Assembly: GCA_013397695.1 (NCBI GenBank)
Contig: VYZI01000074.1
Location: 1,492,597-1,556,596, forward strand
Direction: 5' to 3'
From: Centropus unirufus
Lineage: Eukaryota; Chordata; Aves; Cuculiformes; Centropidae
DNA length: 64,000 nucleotides
Shown here: piece after piece, positions 40,866-52,800 of the stretch
Position numbering within the stretch: the first letter of the stretch is position 1
How the letters are laid out: each line of letters begins with the position of its first letter
Translations under genes and position numbers: made by a program
The notes under the pieces: generated by a model
Seen by the model: only the letters and a program-made list of their open reading frames with translations
Told to the model about the DNA's origin: nothing
The model's database searches: none

Positions 40866-43800
40866 TACCTGCAGTGCAGATGTAAAATTTTTTGCAAATA
40901 ATATGGAACTGTTTGACACTTAATTGCGAACTATTTAAAATTTTTTTATTTTTCTTCCTTCATTATTTCTTTATATACAAGTTTTTTCTGTTCCTACGTT
41001 TAATTTACAAACTGTAGAATTGTCCTTTTAGAGAAGATTTTTTAATTACAAAGTGAAATAACAGGCATGTTTGATCAAGAGGCATTTGACATTGTTCTCT
41101 GTTATATGCTATAAAGGTTTGCATTTAAATATGGAAAATGTTCATCTTCCCTTTGCTTTAGCTTGAACAATAGATATGCTACTCTCTGATTTACTGAAAT
41201 TCAATTGTGAACATATTTTTCTTTTGCACCAATATAAATTAACTTTTATATGTTGTAGGAGTTATTAGAGAGTATTCTTGAACATCTTGGTCAGAGTGTT
41301 TTTAATAGATTTGGTAAATTGATATGAGGTTCACCAAAATGCATTTTTTCCTGTAGTAGCTATTTGATCTCCTTCAGACAAGGAATATTTGCTAAATTTT
41401 GTGAGTATGCCATAAATGATAGCTTAATTCAGGATATTTTTTCCTGCATTAATTGCCTATGGTATGGTTTAATATTCAGTTGTTTGGGTGGTTTTTTTTA
41501 GTTTGTTGGTTAATGAGATTTTTATTGTCTGCTTTCTTGAGTTTATACATTGGCACATTTAAAACTATGTTTGGGAACATGCATAAACATAAAATTATTA
41601 GAGATCTGAATGCGAATTATTTATCCAGGCTGTGTGTATTAAAGAAATAAGTATTTAAGGAAAAAAAAATATCTCAGCTCAGATGACTTTCTTGCATACT
41701 GTGGTGAATTTCAAAGAAGAATAAAGCAAACTGAGAGGGGGAAAACTATCAGCATAGTAGAGTAGAACAAACAGACTGGACAGCCAAAGGTATTGTTTGT
41801 GTTTTGCACTCTTCATCAGTCTTACTCTGAACTTATTATTTAATTTTCTGATAATACCAAACTCACAAATCACAAAAGAACAGCTTAGAAGTACTAAATA
41901 ATGAATATATTAAAGATAAAAATAATTCATTACAGTCATAACTCCAAGAGTACCATTCAGTTTGCCTTGATACCATCAGGATGTTTTGAAATTGGTTTAA
42001 GAATTAGAAGCGTAGCTTTTTGTCTCTTCCTGAATTCACAAGTACTTTGGAATCAGCAAAACATGTCAACAAAATAAATGACCCTGATGCAGGTTGTTTG
42101 CATTTCTGCCATGACATTGTTGTCAATACAGCACGCGTGCAACTGGGGGCTTCTGCAACACTGGGAGATTATCAGCACCTTCACCTTCGCTGTTTGTTCA
42201 AACACTTCACTGTTTGATAGCCAAGAGAAACTCTTGGCACATGTGCTTATCTTCCAACCTCAGAAATATTAGAAAAGAAAGCTACATAATTATGTTTCAG
42301 AATAATTATCCAGTAGCTCTGGTTTTGTAAGGATTCAAGGTTTGATGATTGATTTTTTTTTTTTAAAGAAAAAGATGCTTTTTTAAAAAATTGGCATTCT
42401 AAGGGACATTTGCTTTCAGAGGAAATAAATTGGATTTTTAGTATCTGTTACTTTAATGACTTGGGATCTGCCATAGGCTTGGTAATTCACACTTACCCAT
42501 CTTTTTTTTGGCTAATACCCAGCTTGGAGGTTTCTTTTTTGGGAAAAGATTCTTATCCTGATGAAAATCAATGATGCTATAGGTGCCTTGTGTCTGTCTG
42601 TAGGAGACCAATCTGCATAATCAAAGCCTGATGAATCAGTGTTAATGAAGAATCCATGTTGTTACTTACCTAAGCGACAGGAAAAAGAGCAGAGACTGGA
42701 GAGTATGGAATGTGTGCAGCCCGTGCTTTGACAGGGAATGCCCAGCCTTTGTCAAATGCCTTTAATAGTTTTCAGTAGAGATTCTGTTCCAACTGACAAC
42801 AGATGTAAGCATGTCATGCTACTTAGAAGACCTTAAAACCACCAAAATCCCTTAGTTTCATACCCTTTTTGTGCCGGCTTGCTTTTTACAAAACAGTCTG
42901 ATGACAGCGAGCGTGAAGTACCAGCATGGCTTTGTATGGAATTCTATTCTGAAATCAACTTTGAGGCTTTTTATCTTAAACACATAGAAAATAGATTCAT
43001 TCACCAGGACATCCTTTTGACTGTTATTGTATGTGTGACAGATAGGCCTTTATTTTAATTCTGAAATCCACATTTCCAAGATTTTAAGCTGCTTCATCTT
43101 CATAAGACATGAATCAGATTTATTTATAAATATATATATGCCTATTTGCATATGTGTATGTATACACATGCAGGTGACAGCTGCTGCTTTATATTGTAAA
43201 TTTAAAAACACAAACAAAAATGTAAAACAATTCCCTTGGCTGTTACAAATCAAAACAAAACTCTTCTCTCTTCTTCATCATGTTTACAATGTGGGAACCC
43301 CGTTGTCCTTTTGTCATACTTTGTTTTAAGACTGCTCCTTTGCTGGCTCATGAATGGTGGGAAAGTTGTATATGACTTATAGAGAAACAAATACCAGCGT
43401 GTTGCTCTGCTTTAGATGTATAAATTGAATAAGTTTTTAATTACCTAACTGCAAAATTTATACAAGCAAATATACAAAAGCATACGAAATATTGGGGGCT
43501 TAGAGACAATGCTAATGCTCTTGGAAGATTAAAATTGTCCTTATTCAGATGCTAATCATCCTGTCGTCAGACCTCCAGATCTCTGAGAGATATGACAGTA
43601 GGTTCCATGTTACTTAGCTTTAATGAGGCTGCTATTGCTACTCCCCAAAAGCAACGTATGTATCTGTATCAGCTTTCAAGGCAGGGAAAATGAAGTCTGA
43701 AGTGAAGAGAAAACTTGCTTAGGGCAGCATGGTTGTGAGTAAGAAAAGGACAATCCTCAGCTGTACCCAGCAGATGGCATTTTCCCCCCTTACAACAACT

Positions 43801-44161
43801 AAACATTTTCAAAGCTGTAATCTTTAACTGTTCTCATACTTAAAATAAGGCCCTTTTTTTTCCCACACAAAGTCTTAGAGGATTGCACGTTGAGCAAATA
43901 TTTATCAGTGGATTATAAATGAAATATAATGTGTGTAGCACCAATTACAGAATAGCAAAGATTGGAATGAGGAGAGTAAAACAGTACAGTCAACTTGATG
44001 ATTTCATTTTTCCCCCTTCAAGGCTGTGTATCAAAGCTGTCATATCTCACAGCATAAAAGCACTGCACTTCTTTGGTGAAGGTTTAATCAAATCCAAATA
44101 CTCAAGATTTTAACCTTTTTACTCAGGAGTACAAAATTCTGCTTGAAAGTGGGCATTGGAT
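40866..44161. other. Intronic sequence, nothing recognised
   Basis: This is AT-rich unique intronic sequence. A short TA/TG-rich stretch lies near 43130-43170. No gene or named repeat was recognised. Confidence 0.5.
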
Positions 44162-44197
44162 GGGAGGGGATGGCTGGGTTTGGGGAGCAGGGCAGGG
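44162..44197 (+). promoter_or_regulatory. G-quadruplex motif on the transcribed (RNA-sense) strand
   Basis: The G runs are GGG (44162), GGGG (44166), GGG (44176), GGGG (44182), GGG (44190) and GGG (44195), with loops of 1 to 7 bases. This satisfies the usual four-run rule and would be present in the RNGTT pre-mRNA. It lies in otherwise AT-rich intron. Confidence 0.6.
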
Positions 44198-46927
44198 CAG
44201 ATGTACTCAAAAGTCAACTGGATGGCTCCTGATGTCGGCTCTGAACTATCTTTTCCCTTCCAGAAGGGAAAAATCCTTATGGGCATGGTTAACCCTTCCT
44301 AACTTAAAGCATTAATAACAGTTCTTAATTTGTGATGGTAATGGTCCATGCTCAGTTCTGATTCAGGACTCTCAGTTATTCGTTCTGCTGTCATTCAAGG
44401 AGAAAAGCAGAAATTACCCTTAATCCTCACGGAGCAAGATGTTTGTACTGAGTTTCTGCACAGTATTCACTTTGATAAGAACCTTCACACATTACTTCTG
44501 TTAAGAAAATTGTGTTTTGAAAGATTGAGTAGCATGATAAACCAGAATAATTGTTTGGGTTTAGAAGAGACAATGGTACGGCATGCAAATGCCTTCTTGA
44601 AGCTGAGGCAGGTCATAAATAGAGCTTGTTTTAATAGCAGAAGTATTAAGCTTCAATTATTTGCTTTATGTCACTGAAGCTAGACAATCAAAACTGGTCA
44701 TTTTCCTCTTTTACTGAGCCTTATATTAGCAGAGAATGAATAGTTGTTTTTTTTTTTTGCCAAACAGTGATTATTTGTCTGTTGTTTACCTTAGTTTCTT
44801 TCTTACATTAAAAATAAGAGGACGCTCTTACAGAACTTAGAATTTTTTACATTTCTCATATACGACTTGTTTCTCTTTGTAACATGCAGAGACATGACCT
44901 AGGGAGGAATTTTCCAAGTGCCTTCTGAAGATGATATCCTGCTTTTTTTCAGAGATAAAATTGAGTTTCTTTGATATTGTTTGGCTAGTGAATTTTTAGG
45001 GCTTGATGGAGCCTGTGCTGGCAAGAGGCACACCCCTATCCTGTATGCTTTATTCTTATAAAACACTTCCGTTTGAATGAAAATAAATTGGTTCTGGCTA
45101 TGCCATCCTTTAAGGATATGGAACAAATTACTTGAAATCTTGCATTGTTGACAAGCTTACCAGACAAACCTAGGGAAGGAGAATAAACCATAGCTAGCGC
45201 AGAAAAGCCTTTATTTTAAAGAACTCATGTTGAAATTCTACAGCTTTGTCCGTTCTGTTCGGTTGCTTTCTGTCATATAGACTGAGGATCATTCATTTCC
45301 CACAGGATTTCATAAAGCATTTGGTTCGCGCATTTGTGTTCGTTGCCGAAAGCTGTGTTATGAAACTGATGATTCTTTTAAAATGGAAGTTGCATATAGA
45401 AGGATTTTTAAACAATCCAGAAATCCATAGAATAGCTAGGGTAGATGTAGACTTTGCAGAGTTGCTTCTCTGTTGCAAATTTTTACCAAGTGAATATTTA
45501 AATTGCCCAATCTAGTTATGTATTCTTGTTTAATGTGGAAGATACATTTATTATTGTTCAACCCAAACTGTTGGTTTGATTAACTAAACTCGAATTCTTA
45601 TGAATTTCTGGCAGGACATAAAGTCATAGAAGATGTTTCAGACCAAAAAAACCCCAGAAACTGATATGACAAAAGTGCAAGAATATAGTGATAATCTTAA
45701 ATTAATGCTTCTGATGTAATAGCTTCAAGATCACAAATAGGTTTTTTTAACTTAAAATGAGAGAGGGAAAATATCATCATACTTTTTTTTTTTACTTGTA
45801 CGATTTTCTGAAGCTCTGAATCAGCAAGTCTGTCAACAAGAGAAATAGGTTTGTTTGGGTTTCTTTTTACAAAACTTCATCGTGAAGTTTAATTACCAAG
45901 AGGACCTGCAACTGTAGAAACACAGAAGTTACGAAATGCTGTTAGCAGTGAGAAAGGATGAGTTGGAGGAGCAAGTGGAATGGAGGAAATCTTAATTCTA
46001 GAGCGCTTCCTTCTCTACCCTCATTTTAGATCACCTGGTGTTTATTTACTGATGGCTACAGCAGCTTTCTGCTCAAATTTGCTGTACCACAAAAAGCAAA
46101 ACAACAGCCAAAACCTTTATGACCTCTAAGGTTCTGTAGATACCTACTGGTCTTCTGTGTGAGGGAGGACCACTGATCAGCTTATACAAAGGTGGGTTTT
46201 AAATACAAGTGTTGAGTGGAGAAAGAATAGTGTATAGTGAGGAAAGTGAACATTGTTTTAAATGCAGGGAAACCAGACTAGCTTGGATCTACAGAACTGC
46301 CTGGGATATTGAGACAGCTGGAGAAAATCTGTTTGTGCCATGAGTGAAGGCTTGAGAAAGTTGGGTAAGAAATTTTGCAACTCTGAAGCTTTCAAGTATG
46401 AGGTTGTACACACTTTCCTCAGACTTATTTAGCCTGGCTGTCTTCATAACAACTTAATGAACAAGAATTCTCCAGGTTGTCTAAAACCCCTTCTTCCTGC
46501 ATTCTGTTCCTAAGGAAAACGATTATCTTCTCCATTTTAGTTTTCAAATGTTAAGTACAATAATTACATTCTATCTTAGCTTTGAGTGATTTATACCTGA
46601 ATGAAGAGCCTGTTTGCTGCCTGATAATAGATTTTCTCTGCCATAATAACAAGGTGGTGTTGAAAGTAGCTTCAAAGAAAGGAATGGCCTATTTAATTTT
46701 TACACAGATGAAGGATTTCTCTGAAGAAACAATTAAAACTTGATTTTATGGTACTTATAGTAATCGTTGTCTGATAGGTGTGCTTTGACTGGTTCAAGAA
46801 AATAAGTGTGTACATATAAAGCGAACCTAGAGTTGGTTCTTTTCTGTTTCTTTAATTCTTTCTGCATTTTAGATCAATCATGGATAAGTCTTCTTCCAGC
46901 GTAAATGCCAGCTGTGAAAAATTAAAA
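44198..46927. other. Intronic sequence, nothing recognised
   Basis: A 109-codon open frame (44348-44677, +) has no recognisable domain and no flanking features of a gene. The rest is AT-rich unique sequence. Confidence 0.5.
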
Positions 46928-47104
46928 CCCCAATTCCCTCAGCTGCACCTCACAGGGCTTGTGCTATGGACCCTTCACCAGATTTTTTTGCACTTTTTTG
47001 GACATGCTCCAGCAGCTCAGTAGCTTTCTTGTAGTGGGGGGCTCAAAATTGTACACAGGATTCTAGGTGCAGCCTCACCAGTGCCAGGTACAGGGGGACA
47101 TCAT
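46928..47104 (-). mobile_element. Older CR1 fragment (-) interrupted by a second CR1
   Basis: On the + strand the complement of the CR1 ORF2 C-terminal region is seen: cacagggcttgtgctatgga, cttcaccag, ggacatgctccagcagctca, tcttgtagtggggggctc and cctcaccagtgccaggtac. It stops abruptly at about 47104, where the 3' tail of another CR1 begins. It lacks its own 3' UTR, and I do not see it resume beyond the second element. Confidence 0.75.
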
Positions 47105-49850
47105 ATCATAGAATCAGAATGGTTTGGTTTGGAAGGGATTGCAAGAGGTCACCCAGTCCCAGCCCCACTGCGGTAAGCAGGGGCATCTACTGGAGCAGAT
47201 TGCTCAAAGCCTCACCCAGCCTGGCCATGAACACTTCCAGGGATGGAGCATCCACAACTTTTCTGGGCAGCCTGTGCCAGTGCCAAACCTTCTTCACAGG
47301 GGAGAATTCCTTACATCTAATCTAAATCTACCTTCTTTCCATTTAAATCTATTGCCCCTCATCCTATCACTTCATGCCTTTGTAAAAAGGCCCTCCCCAG
47401 CTTTCCTGTAGCTCCTTCTGGTACGGGAAGGCTGCTATAAGGTCTCCTTGGAGCCTTGTCTTCTCCAGACTGAGCAAGACCAATTCTCACAGCCTGTCCA
47501 CATACAGGTGCTGCTGCAGCCCTCTGATCAAACCTCGAGAGGCATCTTTGTGGCCCTCCTCTGGACCCACTCCAAAAGGTCTAAGTCTTTCCTGTGCTGA
47601 GAGTTCCAGAGGTGGACGCAGGACTCCAGGTGAGGTCTCACAATAGCAGAGTAGAGGGAGAGAATCACCTCCTTCTGCCTGCAGGTTGTACTTGCCTGGT
47701 CCTGCTGGCCACACTGTTTCTTATAGAAGCCAGGATGCTATTAGCCCTCTTGGCCCCCTGGGCCTACTGCTGGCTCATGTTCAGTCAGCACTTGACCAAC
47801 AACCCCAGGTCTTTCTCCTCCAGGCAGCTTTCCAGCCTCTCTTCCCCAAACCCATTGCATTGCGTGGTGTGGTTGTGACTGGAGTTCAGGACTTGTCCAT
47901 TAACCTTGTTAAGCCTCATGCAAATTGGCTTCTGCTCGTTGATCCACCCTGTCCAGATCCCTCTGTAGAGCCTTCCCTCAAGCTGATCAACAGTCCTGTC
48001 CAACTTAGCGTCATCTGCAAACGTACTGAGGCTTCACACAGGTCGTCGATAAAGGTTTTAAGAACAGCCCCCAACACTGAGCCCGGGGCAACATGGCTTG
48101 TGACTGGCTGCACCCTGGATTTAGCTCCATTCACCACAACTCTTTGGGCCTGGCCATCCAGCCAGTTTTTACCCATTGAAGAGTACTCCCACTGGATGAT
48201 CTGCTCCATTACCTTCCCTGGCACTGAGGTCAGGCTCACAGGCCTGTAGTTCCCTGGATCTTCCTTCCAGCCCTTATTGTAGATGAGCATCGCATTTGCT
48301 GACTTCCCAGCCAACTGGAACCACCCTGGTTAACCAGGACTGGTGATAAATGATTGAAAGAGGTTTGGTGAGAACTTCCCGAGCTCCCTCTGAACTCTTG
48401 GGTGGATCCCATTTCCCCTTGGATTATGAGGGCTCCATGGAGCTACCTCTCTTCCAGCTCAGGGGGCTGGGTACCCAGGGAACAGGCTATTAAACTATTA
48501 AGCTATTAAACTATTTCACTATTAAAGACTGAGGCAAAGAACCCATGAAGTACCTCAGCCTTTTCCTCATTCTCTGTCACTGTGTTTCCCCTCCATCCCG
48601 TAAAGGACGGGGAGTCTCCTTAACCCTTCTTTTGGTGTTAATGGATTTATAGAAACCTTTTTTACTGTCTTTTATGGCAGTAGCCAGATTAAGTTCTAGT
48701 TGGGCTTTGGTCCTCATTTTCTCCCTGCATAACCTCACATCTTTGTAGTCCTCCTGAGTTGCCTGGCCCTTCTTCCAAAGGCCATACACTCTCCTTTTAA
48801 TCCTGAGTTCCAGCCAAAGTTCTCCCTTCAGCCAGTCCAGTCTTCATCCCTGGCAGCTTTCACTCGGCACATGGGAAGGGCCCACCCTTGTGTCTTTGAG
48901 ATTGCCTTCAGCGCCTTATCGAATATTTTGTCTGCCTCTTCATCCTTGTTCGGTGGTCTGTACCAGGCTCCCACCATGATATTTGCCTTGTTGGCCTTCC
49001 CCCACTTCCTCCTGATTCCTACCCTTAAACACATGACCCTATTGTTGCCATCAAAACCCTCCCTATCATGCATGGCCACCCCACTGCCTCTCCTTTCTTG
49101 CCTGTCCCTTCTGGAGAGTCATGGCTATTCATTGCAGCACTCCAGTTGTGTGAGTGATCCCACCGTGCTTCCATGATGGCAGCTCTGTTACAGAGTTTTC
49201 CTGGTGCACAAGGGCTTCCAGGTCCTCCTGTTTGTTGCCCATGCGGCATGCACTGATGTATGTTCTTTTCAACTGGGCTAGTGATCCTGCCACCTTTGTA
49301 GAGGGAGAAGCAAATTCCTATGTGACCATTCTCAGGCGCTTCTGTGGTTTCTAACACATCAATAACCCTTGTGTCTTTTCTGCTACATGGATGGATCTCC
49401 ATCCCCTACCTCCAATGGGACAGCAGACTGGAGGACCTTGCTAGCCACTGTACTTCAATGATTGGCACAGCCTTATCTCTGCTGAGCCTGGTTTTATCCC
49501 TTTCCCCCTTCAAATCTAGTTTAAAGTGCTTAAGAGAGCCTTGATAACTCCTGTGCAGAGGATGTTTTCCCACTTTGAGACAGATGTATCCCATCTGTTG
49601 CCAGCAGGCTTGGATTTCTGTAAACTGACCATGACCAAAAAAACCCAAATCCTGCTGGTAACACCAGAATACCATCAATGTCTTGGAGCCAGGTATTGAT
49701 CTTCTGTCTCTTCCCGTTTTTTTTCCCCTCATTCATTGCAACTGGAAGGATAGAGAAAAATACAACTTGTGCTTCTTATCCTTTAACCAGTCTTCCCAAG
49801 GCCATGAAGGTTCTCCTGATTGCTCTCAGACTTCCTGAAACATTTTGATA
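47105..49850 (-). mobile_element. Long CR1 LINE copy (-), with ORF2 remnants
   Basis: This is the largest retroelement here, about 2.7 kb. Reading on the - strand from high to low coordinates: an N-terminal ORF2 region (49402-49025, containing MEARWDHSHNWSAAM, an endonuclease segment); VGAWYRPPNKDEEADKIF (near 48990, endonuclease); WKKGQATQEDYKDVRLCREK (near 48770, linker); EDPGNYRPVSLTSVPGKVME (near 48260, reverse transcriptase); NWLDGQAQRVVVNGAKS; then the 3' UTR and a tail complementary to catagaatcagaatgg at 47107. The element is 5'-truncated and carries internal deletions and frameshifts, so it cannot be active. An octamer-like (CTATTAAA)n stretch lies at 48487-48526. The 5' end near 49850 is approximate. 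Confidence 0.88.
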
Positions 49851-52800
49851 CGAGGCACTTTTTTGGGTTTCCCAGCTAGTGTAAAACTTGACAGCGTGGA
49901 TGTGTTAAAATGTCATCTGCTACGGGAATATGTGCTCTGTGAGTTTGCCCTTTTCTCTCTTGACTTCTGTGTTACTGTTTCCAGATAGACTTGATTTTGT
50001 GTTCCTGCTAAAGTTGTATTCATTCTTCTCCTCTCACTCGTATTTGCATGTCAGCTGCTAGGGTTGGTTTCCCAGTAAAGATGGTTATTTTTTATTTGCT
50101 GTCAGCTGCTACTCTGGAGTGATTAAAGTCCTAGTTAAAATGCATAGGATTTCCATGAAATAACTGAAATTGCATTCCTGTATGTCGATTGATAAGTTTC
50201 TCTCTCTGATAGTCTGGAGCTGTAGGTAAGACTGGGTATATAGGAAAAGGCAGTGGCTTATTTTATTTTGTTATGCTTATCATATATATTCATATATATA
50301 GTGACATTCTGAGACATCAAAGTCTGTCTTTGTACTCGAGATGAATTTTCATGTCTTCAGTCTTTGTTCTTCCCAGCTATTTTGCTTAGTCTAAGAAAAC
50401 AAATTACTTTTTTTCCTAGAGACCCGAATGAGGTTAGCAGTGTTTGTAATCAACGATGTGCATTTTTCTTTCTGCAATACCTGTAATTAATTGCAATTAA
50501 CTATATTCTCAAACCAGACTTATTAACTGTGCAGGTAACTTATAATGCTGGGATCTTCTGCTTGGAAAATCAAAATATACTGAACCATGTTGCACTAGTA
50601 TTTTAGCCGGCTTTTTTTGGCAAGGGTAAAATATAGTCCAAAAGGACATGCAAAATTGCTTGCAGTAAAAAAATGATGTCTTGGAGGCATATGGCGAAAA
50701 GCTCCCCAATTTACTGTCCATTTGTTAATTAATAACTCAATAATTTACGTTACATAAATCTTCTCTGAAATAAATGAAAGAAGAGACAGAGCAGGTCATC
50801 CTGATACCCGTTATATCAGTAGTTATCAGCCAGGAACTCGAAGTAACTAATTTTTTGTCCTATGAAGTTAGCATTTAATCATAATTGCTCTTTCACTTGT
50901 GCCCTACATAATGAAAATTCATAATTCAGGACAGTAAATTAAAAGATGCTCTCTTTCTGTAATAATAATACAGCAATTTTTATGAAGAATTCAATTATTT
51001 TTTCCTACAGTTTATAGGAAGGTTATATTTTTTTCCAAGTTGCTCATCATCCCGGCCTCATCTTCTTTGACTTTTTTATAGAATGTATCGCGAAATAGCT
51101 TAATCACTTCAAGTCAAGTCTAAAGCGCTGCAAAAGAAGGGAGTGGGAATACTGATAGCATACGAAGAGCTTGCAGAATGGTTACATCAGACCAAAAATT
51201 CTGTAGCAGCAGCTCCCTAAGATTCTGCTGCTTCCTGATTCTCAGCCCATGCGCGGGCAAGCGCGTGGGTCTGGCTGCGTGGGGCTTCTTGGGGGTTTGT
51301 GAACTTGGATGTGTCTGCACACCGAGTGCCAGGGAAGAAGGGAGCCTGACGAGCACCCCAGGGGCTTTTTGATACCCACCTTGGGTTTATATTACTGCAA
51401 AGATTATGGCTGTTTGGGAGGAGCTGCAAGAGTAGTTCTGAGCCTGGGAGCTGTTGAGAGAAACAAAAGTCATCTCTGGAGGGTTTTCTTGTTCTTAATC
51501 TGCTTGCCAGTTGCCCTCTGTTGCTTAGCATCGTCCAAGGTGCCCTCATCCCGGCGCATTCCCACTTCCCTCTTGGCAGCTCCAAGAAGAGTGAGCTTCC
51601 CTTCTCTGAATTTGGCAATGAGGAGAAGTGGTGCTAAAGTTTAGAGAATTCAAATGGAGGGTGGATGTGGGCCCGAGAGCACAAACTGTATTGGAGGGAG
51701 AAAGTTGTTGTTAAAAGCCTGTACAGAACAAAACTAGGCAATACCTGAGTGTTAGAGTCAGGAGGGATGGAGGGTGGAGTTACTGGAGGAGATGTGGCAC
51801 TTCTGAAGTGAGGCAGAGCATCCGGAGAGGGAAGCAGTAGTTTCCCTTACAGAGAAAGGAGCCTTATGAGTAATGATATTGGGGTTTTTTTGGGCAGAGT
51901 AATACACCAGGAAGACCAGGCAGCTTTCCTGCAGCTGTCTCCTAGATTACAGGTGCAATAGTCAGCACCACAGTGCTGGGATTAAAAGGTAATAGTCCTT
52001 GCTTTTGTCACACCCAGGGAAGTACTTCAACTGCATTTCTTAATACTTGGGAATGCAGAATACTTCATTCTGTGTTTATTACTGCCTGAAGAATTTCTAT
52101 AAAAGAAATTTCATTTAAAAGTTCATATAATGAATATGCTGAGGGACTTAATTTTATAATGAACAGGGAAGCTAAATCTTGCTCTATCCCTGCAGGTTTC
52201 AGAAATGAGAGTGAAGCATTCAGTAGAGCTCAGGAAGGCTCTGACAGCCTTCCTACCTTGTTTTGGGTGGCAGGTTTGTTCATAGCAGATGGGTGTTCAT
52301 GTGTTCTTCTGGTGGCACTTGTGTCTGGGGAGATGGCAGCTGGGTGCGTGTCACTCCCAGTTCCAGACAAACAATGTGGGTTTTGTTCAAGGTGTCACTT
52401 TGGGACTGCTATCTCCACGGTTCCCCAGGAACCCATACCTAAATGATTTGTAGACTGTAATTCCATTCTTTCTGTGGTTGTGCGTGATTAATAATGTATT
52501 TATTTTTAATAAATCATTACATTGGTGTAGGGAAATAGGAAGTAAGAGAAATGAGTTGGAGGGGTCTGGCAGTGCACATGCATGCCTACTTTTCATGATG
52601 CCTTCCCATGGAGGTCCTTGAGTATGAAGGTGGGAGTTGTCTTACTCATTATATCTCTGATCCATATAGACAAATGAATTATATATTCTTCACTGTTTTA
52701 TTTCAAGGATTGTTAGTCTTCTAGGTGTTTTTATTATGCACCTGCATGTTTAGTCCCTTTTTCTCTTGCACGCCATGGCAGTGTGGAAGAGTCCCATTCA

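Noticed and set aside
47594..48249. Open frames of 94 and 187 codons on the + strand
   Set aside because: They are antisense to a CR1 ORF2 remnant on the - strand; the coding similarity is on the - strand only.
51120..51644. GC-richer patch with frames of 111 (+) and 133 (-) codons
   Set aside because: Antiparallel overlap of similar length is expected from GC-rich composition. No domain recognised, and CpG content is too sparse for a convincing CpG island.
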